Translations under genes and position numbers: made by a program
From: JAGVWJ01 sp964588555
GTDB lineage: Archaea > Micrarchaeota > Micrarchaeia > Anstonellales > Bilamarchaeaceae
Length of the DNA: 64,000 bases
NCBI GenBank assembly: GCA_964588555.1
Contig: CAZPPT010000007.1
Location: 11,993 to 75,992, forward strand
Direction of reading: 5' to 3'
Shown here: in pieces, positions 16,613 through 23,961 of the stretch
Numbering within the stretch: the first letter of the stretch is position 1
Layout of the letters: each line of letters begins with the position of its first letter
The notes under the pieces: model-generated
What the model was told of the DNA's origin: nothing
The model's input: the letters and a program-made list of their open reading frames with translations, nothing else
Databases searched by the model: none

Positions 16613-17077
16613 ATGCCTAAGCGCCCTGCCATGAATTATGTGATCAACGGAAAACAAGTACCTCCGGAAATTTTTCATAAACGCATGCGCGACACGCTCA
16701 TTTATGCCCTACCCGCCATGTCCATTGCCTTTTTTGCTACTGGCTACATCATTTCACTGCTTAATATAAGTTCCTCATTCTCTGTCGGATCGCAGGCATT
16801 CACGGCCCCGCCACTATTCTATTTCACCATTTTCTCGCTTGGGTATTCGTTTGTGCATGCGGGGGCCTTGTTTACGTACTTTGGTGAAACGCGAAAAATC
16901 ATGCTTCTTGGCATTTGCGTAGCGGGACTTCTTGGCCTTACCTTAGACGGAGCCATTACTTCTGTACTTGGTGCAGCTGCGTTGGCCGGCACGATTCCGC
17001 CACCCTTGTTTTCAGTCGGGCTTTTTCTTTTTATCTGGCTTCTTTTTATTGACATTCTGGTCTATCTGAAAAAGTAA
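16613..17077 (+). CDS. Small four-helix membrane protein
   Basis: This 154-residue protein of unknown family has four hydrophobic segments: YALPAMSIAFFATGYII, PLFYFTIFSLGYSFVHAG, IMLLGICVAGLLGLTL and PLFSVGLFLFIWLLFIDIL. The N-terminus (MNYVINGKQVPPEIFHKRM) is soluble and basic. The ATG at 16613 is preferred over 16604 because TTTTAAAT at 16584-16591 is then about 25 bp upstream. No cofactor or transport motif is visible. Confidence 0.55.
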   Translation: MPKRPAMNYVINGKQVPPEIFHKRMRDTLIYALPAMSIAFFATGYIISLLNISSSFSVGSQAFTAPPLFYFTIFSLGYSFVHAGALFTYFGETRKIMLLGICVAGLLGLTLDGAITSVLGAAALAGTIPPPLFSVGLFLFIWLLFIDILVYLKK

Positions 17078-17087
17078 TCGTCTAACT

Positions 17088-18161
17088 TTAGAAATATCCA
17101 ATCACCAGTACATCGTCCCCTAATTTCCTAATTGCAACGTTTTTGAGCTGTACTGCGTCATCCATCCTTTCAACGCCTGAACCTTCAAATACGTTTTTTC
17201 CACCGCCAAGGATCTTTGCAGCAATGAAAAATGCCCCTTTCTGCGCAAGCTTTTTTTCAAAAACAGTCGTTGCAATCTCGCTTCCGCCCTCAACAATTAT
17301 TGACAGGATATTCAGTTTGCCAAGCATCTCAAACAACTGCTTTAGGTCCACGTGTTCTGGCTTTTCCTCTTCAACTACAAGCACCTCGACACCGAGCGAT
17401 TCAAGCTGTTTTTTCTTTTCCAGGTCGTGGTTTTTTGTCGTTGCAATTATTCGCCGCGCGTTTGGTTCGAGCACCTGCGAGGTAAGCGGAATGCGCAGTT
17501 TACTATCCACTATGATTCTCGTTGGATTTTTTGCCTTTGGTGTTCGGGACGTAAGCCGCGGATTATCAACGATCACAGTATTTATCCCGACCAATATCGC
17601 GTCAAAATTGTCGCGCCATGCATAGCTTACCGCATGCGATTGTGAATTGCTGATATATTTTGAATCGCCTGTTTTTGTCGCAATCCGGCCATCCAGGGTC
17701 ATGGCGAGCTTGAGCATGATAAATGGTTTTCCCGTTCTAATCCAATGGAAAAATCCTTCATTAAGCTCGTAACAAAAAGGGTCATTAAGAAGCTCAACTT
17801 CTATTCCGTTTCCCCGTAATTTTTCTATGCCCTTGATTTCCGGGTTTCGGTCCTCAGTGCCGATGACTACCCTTTTTATCCCCGCCTCAATTATTTCTTC
17901 AGTGCACGGCGGTGTCCTTCCAAAATGCGAGCACGGCTCGAGGGTTACATACAGCGTCGCGTCGTTTAGGTTCTCTCCTTTTTCCCGCGCTTTACGGATT
18001 GCAAGAACCTCGGCGTGCGGATTTCCCGCATTTTGGTGGTGTCCCTCGCCGATGATTTTGTTATCCCTAACTACTACTGCACCGACGCGCGGGTTTGGCG
18101 AGGGATTCGATTTTCGTGCAAGTTTTAATGCACGGTTGATGTAGCGGGAGGTCGCATCCAT
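17088..18161 (-). CDS. ribD: Bifunctional riboflavin deaminase/reductase RibD
   Basis: This 357-residue protein carries two steps of riboflavin synthesis: deamination of the pyrimidine intermediate, then reduction of its ribosyl side chain. The deaminase half has HAEVLAIRKA and PCSHFGRTPPCTEEI, the zinc-binding H-A-E and PCxxxxxxxPC pattern. The reductase half (from about residue 145) has KLAMTLDGRIATKTGDSKYIS and IIVEGGSEIATTVFEKKL. The fused architecture is typical of bacteria; many archaea have a separate reductase. ATG 18161 begins one base after the ribA stop, so it is the last gene of the rib operon. Confidence 0.93.
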   Translation of the reverse strand: MDATSRYINRALKLARKSNPSPNPRVGAVVVRDNKIIGEGHHQNAGNPHAEVLAIRKAREKGENLNDATLYVTLEPCSHFGRTPPCTEEIIEAGIKRVVIGTEDRNPEIKGIEKLRGNGIEVELLNDPFCYELNEGFFHWIRTGKPFIMLKLAMTLDGRIATKTGDSKYISNSQSHAVSYAWRDNFDAILVGINTVIVDNPRLTSRTPKAKNPTRIIVDSKLRIPLTSQVLEPNARRIIATTKNHDLEKKKQLESLGVEVLVVEEEKPEHVDLKQLFEMLGKLNILSIIVEGGSEIATTVFEKKLAQKGAFFIAAKILGGGKNVFEGSGVERMDDAVQLKNVAIRKLGDDVLVIGYF

Positions 18162-18162
18162 A

Positions 18163-18732
18163 TCAATCAAACAAGTGTTTTAACCTGTCCTTCTTTGTCC
18201 GGATATATTTTTTATTATGCTCGTTTGGGGTGGTAATAAGGGGGATACGTTCAACATCGACTCCTTTTGCCTGAAGCTCAGCTATCTTTTTTGGGTTATT
18301 TGTAATAAGCCTGATCTTTTTGACCCCTAAGTAATCTAATAAATCTACTGCAATTTCGTATTCCCGCTGGTCTTCCTTAAACCCAAGCTTTTTGTTTGCC
18401 TCGACCGTGTCAAGCCCTTCATCCTGGAGTGCATATGCCTTTATCTTATTCCCAAGCCCGATGCCTCTACCTTCCTGGTCAAGATACATGAGGATGCCGT
18501 TATTCTTGCTTATGTACTCAAGGGATTTCTCAAGCTGCTCGCGGCAATCGCATCTTAAGGATGCAAGCGTATCACCAGTAAGGCATTTTGAGTGCACCCG
18601 TACGGCAATTCCGTCCTCTATGTTTCCCTTCACAAGCACGATGTGCTCCTTTGCTGCCCCATCCTTAAACGCAAGCACCTTAAAGTCGCCAAAACGGGTC
18701 GGTAAAAACGATTCTGCGATGAATTCTACCAT
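18163..18732 (-). CDS. ribA: GTP cyclohydrolase II
   Basis: This 189-residue enzyme opens GTP to the first riboflavin precursor. Zinc ligands are in the segment CLTGDTLASLRCDCREQL (three Cys). YLDQEGRGIGLGNKIKAYALQ is the catalytic stretch and RLITNNPKKI is the conserved C-terminal strand. It is the bacterial-type enzyme; most archaea instead use the unrelated GTP cyclohydrolase III or ArfA route. The gene is stand-alone, not fused to RibB. It follows the synthase fusion by 4 bp. Confidence 0.93.
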   Translation of the reverse strand: MVEFIAESFLPTRFGDFKVLAFKDGAAKEHIVLVKGNIEDGIAVRVHSKCLTGDTLASLRCDCREQLEKSLEYISKNNGILMYLDQEGRGIGLGNKIKAYALQDEGLDTVEANKKLGFKEDQREYEIAVDLLDYLGVKKIRLITNNPKKIAELQAKGVDVERIPLITTPNEHNKKYIRTKKDRLKHLFD

Positions 18733-18736
18733 ATCA

Positions 18737-19618
18737 TTACCTTCTTAATTTCTGTGCCAAAATGGCAGCACTATTGACTGCGTGTTCTGCGTATCCCTCT
18801 GCACGTGCGCGTGCCTGCTCTTCAGTTGCATCCGGGCCGATGACCCCAAGCGTAACCGGCTTGTTGAACTCAAGCGAAAGTCGTGTGAGCGTGTGCGCCA
18901 TGGTTTCGGCAATGAGCTCGTCATGATCCGTTTCACCCTTGATAATCGCGCCAAGCGTCGCAACTGCGTCCGTTTCCTTCCCAAGGAGCAGTTTTTTTAC
19001 TGCCAAGGGAATGTCATACGCGCCGGGAACAGAAATAATTTCAGTTATTCGCGCGCCCGATTTCTCAATTTGTTTTTTAGCCGTCTCGAGCATTTTTGAT
19101 GTAATCGTATCGTTAAATTCGCTATATACAATTCCTATGCCGATTGTACGTTCTACGCTTATTGTTCCTTCATCTTCTTTTCCTTGTCGTATTCCCTTTC
19201 CCGCGTGTCCGACAAGTATAGTTTGATTTGATACCATTACAACTGCATTCCTGCAATGTGCACGAATGCGGTTATCAAAAACTTTCCCAAGCTCGCGTTC
19301 GCTCCATGTTTCGTTCTCAAATACAAACACTTCAAGTATGTGCTTGTTTGTCATTAATTTTGCCTGCATAATTGCCATGCTTGCTTCATGTGCGCACTGG
19401 ATATCAATCGGTGCGTCTCCAGCCATGCCAAGCGCAAGTGCAATTGAGCATCCTTCGTTTTCTAAAAGTCGCTTACATTCCACTGCGAGATCCTTAAATC
19501 CCGGTACCGTGCGGCGTATTGTCTCGACATTATGTTTTTTCAATTCATCAAGTGCAATATCGCCCATATTGACGCGCGCAAAGGTCGTGTCAACAACCGC
19601 AATCTTTATTTTTTCCAT
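18737..19618 (-). CDS. ribC-ribH: Riboflavin synthase-lumazine synthase fusion
   Basis: This 293-residue protein joins two homologous enzymes. Residues 1-152 match archaeal riboflavin synthase (VVDTTFARVNMGDIA, RRTVPGFKDLAVECKRLL, LALGMAG, CAHEAS, KHILEVFVFE, AGKGIRQGKEDEG). Residues 155-293 match lumazine synthase (IGIVYSEFNDTITSKML, VPGAYDIPLAVKKLL, LGAIIKGETDHDEL, KPVTLGVIGPD). The second half makes 6,7-dimethyl-8-ribityllumazine; the first dismutates it to riboflavin. Catalytic His232 lies in the GETDHD motif of the synthase half. These are normally separate genes; here they share one frame with a linker of only a few residues. It overlaps ribB by 13 bp. Confidence 0.9.
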   Translation of the reverse strand: MEKIKIAVVDTTFARVNMGDIALDELKKHNVETIRRTVPGFKDLAVECKRLLENEGCSIALALGMAGDAPIDIQCAHEASMAIMQAKLMTNKHILEVFVFENETWSERELGKVFDNRIRAHCRNAVVMVSNQTILVGHAGKGIRQGKEDEGTISVERTIGIGIVYSEFNDTITSKMLETAKKQIEKSGARITEIISVPGAYDIPLAVKKLLLGKETDAVATLGAIIKGETDHDELIAETMAHTLTRLSLEFNKPVTLGVIGPDATEEQARARAEGYAEHAVNSAAILAQKLRR

Positions 19619-20241
19619 ATCTCTTCACCAGCTAAAAACACGGATCCGTTTTCTTTTGCATACATGCGTGCTTTTTCACGTGATAGCGCTACTCCGTCAT
19701 CAAGCATCTCGCAGAGCACCACACATGGCGTAAGCCCAGCACGTTTTGCAAGTTCAACAGAAAGTTCCGTATGCCCTTTTCGTTTATCGATACCTTGTGA
19801 AACGCAAATCGGTAAGTGACCTGGTGTACGGAAGTTATCTAGGAAAAAGCGCTTCTTATCTGTTTGCCCAAATATCTTGGCACATGTGCTGATTGCAAGC
19901 GCCTTGTCGTTATCCGTAACTCCCGTATGCGCGTTTATATGATTTACGGGGGTCGTGTATGGCGGTGCATCACCATAGTTTGTCTTTTGGTACGTGTGCT
20001 TTATTCCTGCGTGAGTAAATAAATCATGTAAATAGGGCAATTCAAGCTCGCGTGCGATTTCATTTTCAATTGCAAGTACGATAGAACCGCCTGCATCCTT
20101 TCTTAATTTCGTAATAATCGACGGGGTGACAAACGACGCGTGGATTATTAAGTCACATTCTCCTTCACGCTTATCACCATCATAAAGCACGACGAACTTT
20201 CCTTTTTTTAGTTCATTAACTGCTCCTTCAATAGAATTCAT
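19606..20241 (-). CDS. ribB: 3,4-Dihydroxy-2-butanone 4-phosphate synthase
   Basis: This 211-residue enzyme makes the four-carbon unit of the lumazine ring from ribulose 5-phosphate. GKFVVLYDGDKREGECDLI is the metal and substrate loop, VNHINAHTGVTDNDKALAI the catalytic middle, and FRTPGHLPICVSQGIDKRKGHTELSVELA the C-terminal signature (FRxPGHxP; HTE). It is the first gene of the rib operon. ATG 20241 is chosen because a TTTTTAAGTA TATA box lies about 25-30 bp upstream on the minus strand. Confidence 0.92.
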   Translation of the reverse strand: MNSIEGAVNELKKGKFVVLYDGDKREGECDLIIHASFVTPSIITKLRKDAGGSIVLAIENEIARELELPYLHDLFTHAGIKHTYQKTNYGDAPPYTTPVNHINAHTGVTDNDKALAISTCAKIFGQTDKKRFFLDNFRTPGHLPICVSQGIDKRKGHTELSVELAKRAGLTPCVVLCEMLDDGVALSREKARMYAKENGSVFLAGEEIWKK

Positions 20242-20297
20242 ATACCTATAATGAAGCAATACTACTTAAAAATGAGTAGTTACCAGAATTTTGGTAA

Positions 20298-21197
20298 TTA
20301 TTTCGTCAAAACCTTAACCCCACCCTTCTCAACAAGTATTGTGTGCTCATGCTGCGACACTAAGCTACCCTTTTCCTCCTTGAGCACCGGATATCCCTGC
20401 ACTACGTGTGCCGAAAGCATCTCACGTAATGCGGCATTCACAAGCATTTTAGAGGGAAACTCCTTTCGAATCCATCGCTCTGCAAAGGGAAGTGCACTAT
20501 ATTTGCCCATCGCATGCTGGATAATTTGGCGCGATTGGCGCATCCGTACCGGCTGGTCGGACACGATGCTAAAAATCTCCACCTGCTCGCTATCCTCAAC
20601 CTCTCCTCGCCCGGTTGTTGCAAATGGTTCAACTGCAAATATGTCGCCTTCCTCAAACTTATAACTGTCCTTCCCGCCGCGTACATTCGGCACGTTTATC
20701 CCGGCATGGAGGTCATTTGTTTTTATCATGTGCCCGCTTAGGTTTGAGATCGGCTTATAACCGTAGGATTTGATCACGTCTTCAATAATGCCGCCAATCT
20801 CACCAACTTGCACCCCTGGCCTTATGGCAAGAAGCGCCTTGTCAAGCGCCTCCTTCGAGGCAAGAACAAGCTTTTCATTTTGTCCTGAAAGGTCGACCGT
20901 ATAAGCGGTATCGCTGATCGCCCCTTCAATCGCAACGCCCATGTCAATTTTTACCATGTCGGCTTCGCCAAACACAAGCGTGCAACCAAACTCCGGCGTG
21001 TAATGCGCGGCAGTGTCGTTTATGGAAATGTTTACTGGAAACGCAGGCTGTACCCCTTCGTCATATATCATCTTTTCAATGGTTTCAGCAACTTCCAAAA
21101 GCGGTTCTCCCACCATGATCAAGCTCTTACTTTCCTCGCGTATTCTTCCTGCTATCTTTCCCGCTTCTATGAAATTTTCCAGTTCTTCATCAGTCAT
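20298..21197 (-). CDS. map: Methionine aminopeptidase, type II
   Basis: This 299-residue enzyme removes initiator methionine. The metal ligands fall in DMVKIDMGVAIEGAISDTAYTV (two Asp), SGHMIKTNDLHAG (His), FAVEPFATTG (Glu) and VSQHEHTILVEKGG (the last Glu). The roughly 60-residue insertion between the His and Glu regions, with GRGEVEDSEQVEIFSIV, is the type II feature shared by archaeal and eukaryotic enzymes. It is transcribed alone; a TATA-like stretch lies near 21222. Confidence 0.93.
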   Translation of the reverse strand: MTDEELENFIEAGKIAGRIREESKSLIMVGEPLLEVAETIEKMIYDEGVQPAFPVNISINDTAAHYTPEFGCTLVFGEADMVKIDMGVAIEGAISDTAYTVDLSGQNEKLVLASKEALDKALLAIRPGVQVGEIGGIIEDVIKSYGYKPISNLSGHMIKTNDLHAGINVPNVRGGKDSYKFEEGDIFAVEPFATTGRGEVEDSEQVEIFSIVSDQPVRMRQSRQIIQHAMGKYSALPFAERWIRKEFPSKMLVNAALREMLSAHVVQGYPVLKEEKGSLVSQHEHTILVEKGGVKVLTK

Positions 21198-21224
21198 AAA
21201 AGTTGTATTTGGACGAATGAGTTT

Positions 21225-21755
21225 TTAAGACTTAAGAAAATAGACTTGCCTGTAAATCGTTTTCTTTATCTTGTTAAACTCGCGCCTGCTTAATTTCTTT
21301 GGATAACTCATAAGGAGAAGTGAAACTGGTCTTTTATTCTTTGAATAAGCGGGTTGGATAAATTGAAACGTATTAAGGTGAAAACCCTGTTTTTGGTAAA
21401 ATGTAATTCGTTTCTTTTGATCTAGTGTTTTCGGTGGCTCGATCTCAAGGATGATTGGGACGACGGTTGTTGCAATAATTGATCGTAGTATCTTCGATCC
21501 ATATCCCTTACCGCGTTTTCGAGCACTGATCGCCAGATAATGGATAAATACGAACTCCTCAATATTCCATAGCTCGATAAAGCCAACAAAGCCCCATTTT
21601 TCATAAGTTGCATAAAATTCGTGCCCAATTTTCCCAAAGAGCGTGCGTTCCTGTGCAAGCGTGCGACGTTCATCAGAAGGAAACGATGATTTGTAGAGGT
21701 TCCATGCTTGTTTGAAGGGTTTACTTTTGGTGTCAATTACTCTTTTGAATTGCAT
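21225..21755 (-). CDS. GNAT-family N-acetyltransferase
   Basis: This 176-residue protein has the GNAT fold. VFIHYLAISARKRGKGYGSKILRSII contains the acetyl-CoA loop R-x-x-G-x-G (RKRGKGYG), and RITFYQKQGFHLN is the usual YxxxGF. N-terminal FKQAWNLYKSSFPSDERRTL is a pattern often seen in a clade of GNAT proteins in bacteria and archaea. The substrate is unknown. The C-terminal 30 residues are very basic. The gene reads away from the VapBC pair at 21826, and the intergenic region holds both promoters. Confidence 0.82.
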   Translation of the reverse strand: MQFKRVIDTKSKPFKQAWNLYKSSFPSDERRTLAQERTLFGKIGHEFYATYEKWGFVGFIELWNIEEFVFIHYLAISARKRGKGYGSKILRSIIATTVVPIILEIEPPKTLDQKKRITFYQKQGFHLNTFQFIQPAYSKNKRPVSLLLMSYPKKLSRREFNKIKKTIYRQVYFLKS

Positions 21756-21825
21756 ATGTATTCTCTCTATAAATAGTATTTTAAATGTTATTATACTATT
21801 AAAATACTATAAAAAAGGTGGTAAA

Positions 21826-22047
21826 ATGACTACACTAACAATAGAGTTTCGAGGAGTGACTGAAAAGATACTAAATGAATTAGTTGCACAAGGGTATGCT
21901 AAAACAAAGAGCGAGGCGGTACGGTACGCTATTTTACATGTTGGTGAAGAAATACGGGTAAAAGAAGTCCGTTTACATGAGCGAGCAGAAGACTATGCCT
22001 ACGAGGAAATAAAGGAAAAGTTAGACAAAGCATTTAGGAGGAAGTAA
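21826..22047 (+). CDS. vapB: Ribbon-helix-helix antitoxin (VapB-like)
   Basis: This 73-residue protein starts with a beta strand (TTLTIEFRGVTEKILNEL), then GYAKTKSEAVRYAILHVGEEI, which is the helix pair of the RHH (CopG/MetJ) DNA-binding fold. The charged C-terminus should bind the toxin. A ribosome site AAGGTGG (21815-21821) precedes ATG 21826. It ends directly at the toxin start. RHH antitoxins usually repress their own promoter. Confidence 0.8.
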   Translation: MTTLTIEFRGVTEKILNELVAQGYAKTKSEAVRYAILHVGEEIRVKEVRLHERAEDYAYEEIKEKLDKAFRRK

Positions 22048-22428
22048 ATGTACGTCGATTTGGATATGATTTATGCATTAATTAAGAAAGAGGATATGCA
22101 TAGGGAGACTGCGCTTTCCGTATTAAATATGACTGAACAGAAATACATTTCAACTGCATTTCTTGTTGAGCTAGAACTTGTTTTGAAAAAAGAAGTAAGC
22201 GATGAGGCAAGTAAAAACGTATTTGATATACTTCAAAGACTTTCGTATAAATTGCCTATCAAGAACCTTGACGAGAAAACAATGCTTCTTAGTACTGAGG
22301 TACGAAAAAAATACAATCTTGGAATTTTTGATTCACTTCATGCAGCATGTGCGTTGCTTCATGACAAGCGAATTGCTTCAACTGATGATGTGTACGATAG
22401 AATTGATGGATTAACTAGAATATTCTAA
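22048..22428 (+). CDS. vapC: PIN-domain toxin (VapC-like)
   Basis: This 126-residue PIN-domain protein has the acidic active site of VapC ribonucleases: Asp4 in YVDLDMIYALI, the Glu of LVELELVLKKE, Asp in LGIFDSLHAACALL and the Asp pair of STDDVYDRI. VapC toxins cut tRNA or rRNA. The gene is directly joined to its antitoxin. It belongs to an island with another VapBC pair that begins 90 bp downstream. Confidence 0.83.
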   Translation: MYVDLDMIYALIKKEDMHRETALSVLNMTEQKYISTAFLVELELVLKKEVSDEASKNVFDILQRLSYKLPIKNLDEKTMLLSTEVRKKYNLGIFDSLHAACALLHDKRIASTDDVYDRIDGLTRIF

Positions 22429-22493
22429 TTTTTGTATTTATAAATATCATCGCCTTTCGAATAATAACGGCCTAATCATTTATAAATAATTTT

Positions 22494-22505
22494 GTCCATA
22501 TGGAC
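22494..22505. promoter_or_regulatory. Perfect palindrome between TATA box and vapB start
   Basis: GTCCATATGGAC is a 12-bp perfect palindrome. It lies just downstream of TTTATAAATA (22478-22487) and just before ATG 22519, where a repressor would block the start of transcription. It is a likely operator for the antitoxin encoded next, because such antitoxins usually autoregulate. Confidence 0.5.
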
Positions 22506-22518
22506 ATATGGGATTATC

Positions 22519-22788
22519 ATGGAAACGATAAAAGTGCAAATAGATGAAAAAAAAGCACAAGAAGTGCGCCGTGTTGCTATGGAACTATACGGGCATAAAA
22601 AGGGGTCTATAAGTAATGCTATCAATGCTGCCCTTGATGAGTGGCTTATACGGCTAAAAACAAGAAAAAAACAAAAAAATGCGCCCAGTTGGAACCGATT
22701 TATTGGTTCTCTTAAGGGAGAAAAAATGTCAGCAGTTGAAATGCAACATCATATTGCCAAAGAACTCTGGCCAAACACGGTGGATTAA
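22519..22788 (+). CDS. vapB: Antitoxin of second VapBC pair
   Basis: This 89-residue basic-acidic protein begins METIKVQIDEKKAQEVRRVA, followed by a helix HKKGSISNAINAALDEWL, consistent with an RHH-type N-terminus. The C-terminal WNRFIGSLKGEKMSAVEMQHH is the toxin-binding part. Its stop overlaps the toxin start (TAATG). The ATG at 22519 is used rather than the upstream TTG. A TATA box and a 12-bp palindrome precede it. Confidence 0.75.
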   Translation: METIKVQIDEKKAQEVRRVAMELYGHKKGSISNAINAALDEWLIRLKTRKKQKNAPSWNRFIGSLKGEKMSAVEMQHHIAKELWPNTVD

Positions 22789-23198
22789 TGTATCTTGTTG
22801 ATACCAATATCTTTCTTAAGATATTTTTTAAAGAGGAAAATGCATTAACCTGCGCCACATTCTTGGATTCATGCAATAAAAACTCAATTCCGATTTTTCT
22901 AAGTAGTTTTACCCTGCATAGTATCGAGGTGATGCTCCTGAACAGAGGGAAACATGATGTTCTTTACAGCTTTCTTGAAGAACTTGCGCTTAGCGAAAAT
23001 ATCTTTGTGTATCCAACTGATGGGAAAGATGAATTTGAAATTTTTAATTTATCAAAAAAAGGCACGCTTGATTTTGACGATAGTTTCCAGTACTATGTTG
23101 CAGAGCAGGCAAACTGCAAAGCGATTATTAGTTATGACTCGGATTTTGACAAGCTGACTATACCACGCAAAACACCTGATCAAATCATTTTGCCATAA
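22788..23198 (+). CDS. vapC: PIN-domain toxin (VapC)
   Basis: This 136-residue PIN-domain protein opens with MYLVDTNIFLKIFF, the classical VapC start with the first catalytic Asp. The Glu of LHSIEVMLL, LDFDDSFQYYVAEQ and IISYDSDFDKL supply the other acidic residues. The presence of all four acidic positions suggests an active ribonuclease. It is translationally coupled to its antitoxin. Confidence 0.85.
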   Translation: MYLVDTNIFLKIFFKEENALTCATFLDSCNKNSIPIFLSSFTLHSIEVMLLNRGKHDVLYSFLEELALSENIFVYPTDGKDEFEIFNLSKKGTLDFDDSFQYYVAEQANCKAIISYDSDFDKLTIPRKTPDQIILP

Positions 23199-23237
23199 TT
23201 AACAACATTTAAAAACAACGCCTTACATTAATAACGT

Positions 23238-23927
23238 ATGACGAAGCTTGCTTTCAAACATCCACGTCGAAACGGCCCTAAATGGCGGGATTATAATCCC
23301 TTTATCCTTGTAGGCAGAGGTTTTCTCTTACTTGACGACCTTGTGCATCACGGTCTCAACAAAGGAGCTGAAAAAATCGAGGGTGCTTCGAATCGATTAT
23401 TTAAGGGAAAATGCACCTTAACAAAAAAGCGTTTGGCGTACGGTTCTCTTGCTGCCGGAACGGTAAGTGCAATGGTTATCGCCACGATCTACCCAGCTCC
23501 AGAAGGGCCGGGTATGAGTAATCCTATGGGGGCAATCTTAAAATGGCTCTCTCTCAAACCCGCGGGCATCATGTTTTCTTCTGTTGTGGTACTATCATCC
23601 ATTAAAAAAGTACAACAAAACGTTATGACGGACGTTTATGATTTCCTCACATTTTTTGATAAAATTATACTTAAATTATACCGCTTTTCTGGCATCACAC
23701 ATGTTCTTCTTGGACCATTGGCATATTTAAAAGATGCCGATAAGTGCATTTTTTCTTTTCTTACCTTTGGCTTTGGGGCTTCTATTACGGCCTATTTAAT
23801 GACTTCAGATAATGGCATGCTTGGCCGTTTCAAAAAGTGGCTTAAAGAAAGTAAAGACAACGTATTAGACGCACTTGCCCCAAAACCAGCGGGTGAACAG
23901 GCTCCAGTTCCAATAAGAGAAGACTAG
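23238..23927 (+). CDS. Uncharacterised membrane-associated protein
   Basis: I do not recognise this 229-residue protein. It begins with a basic tail, then a Leu-rich FILVGRGFLLLDDLVHHGL. A hydrophobic segment follows (YGSLAAGTVSAMVIATIY, about residues 68-85), and two more weak ones (AGIMFSSVVVLSS and FSFLTFGFGASITAYLM). The C-terminus is charged with a Pro-rich end. A TATA box CATTTAAAAACAAC near 23207 supports ATG 23238. No catalytic motif stands out. Confidence 0.5.
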   Translation: MTKLAFKHPRRNGPKWRDYNPFILVGRGFLLLDDLVHHGLNKGAEKIEGASNRLFKGKCTLTKKRLAYGSLAAGTVSAMVIATIYPAPEGPGMSNPMGAILKWLSLKPAGIMFSSVVVLSSIKKVQQNVMTDVYDFLTFFDKIILKLYRFSGITHVLLGPLAYLKDADKCIFSFLTFGFGASITAYLMTSDNGMLGRFKKWLKESKDNVLDALAPKPAGEQAPVPIRED

Positions 23928-23961
23928 CACAATCTCCTTATTTCTTTCTCATTAGAATACT

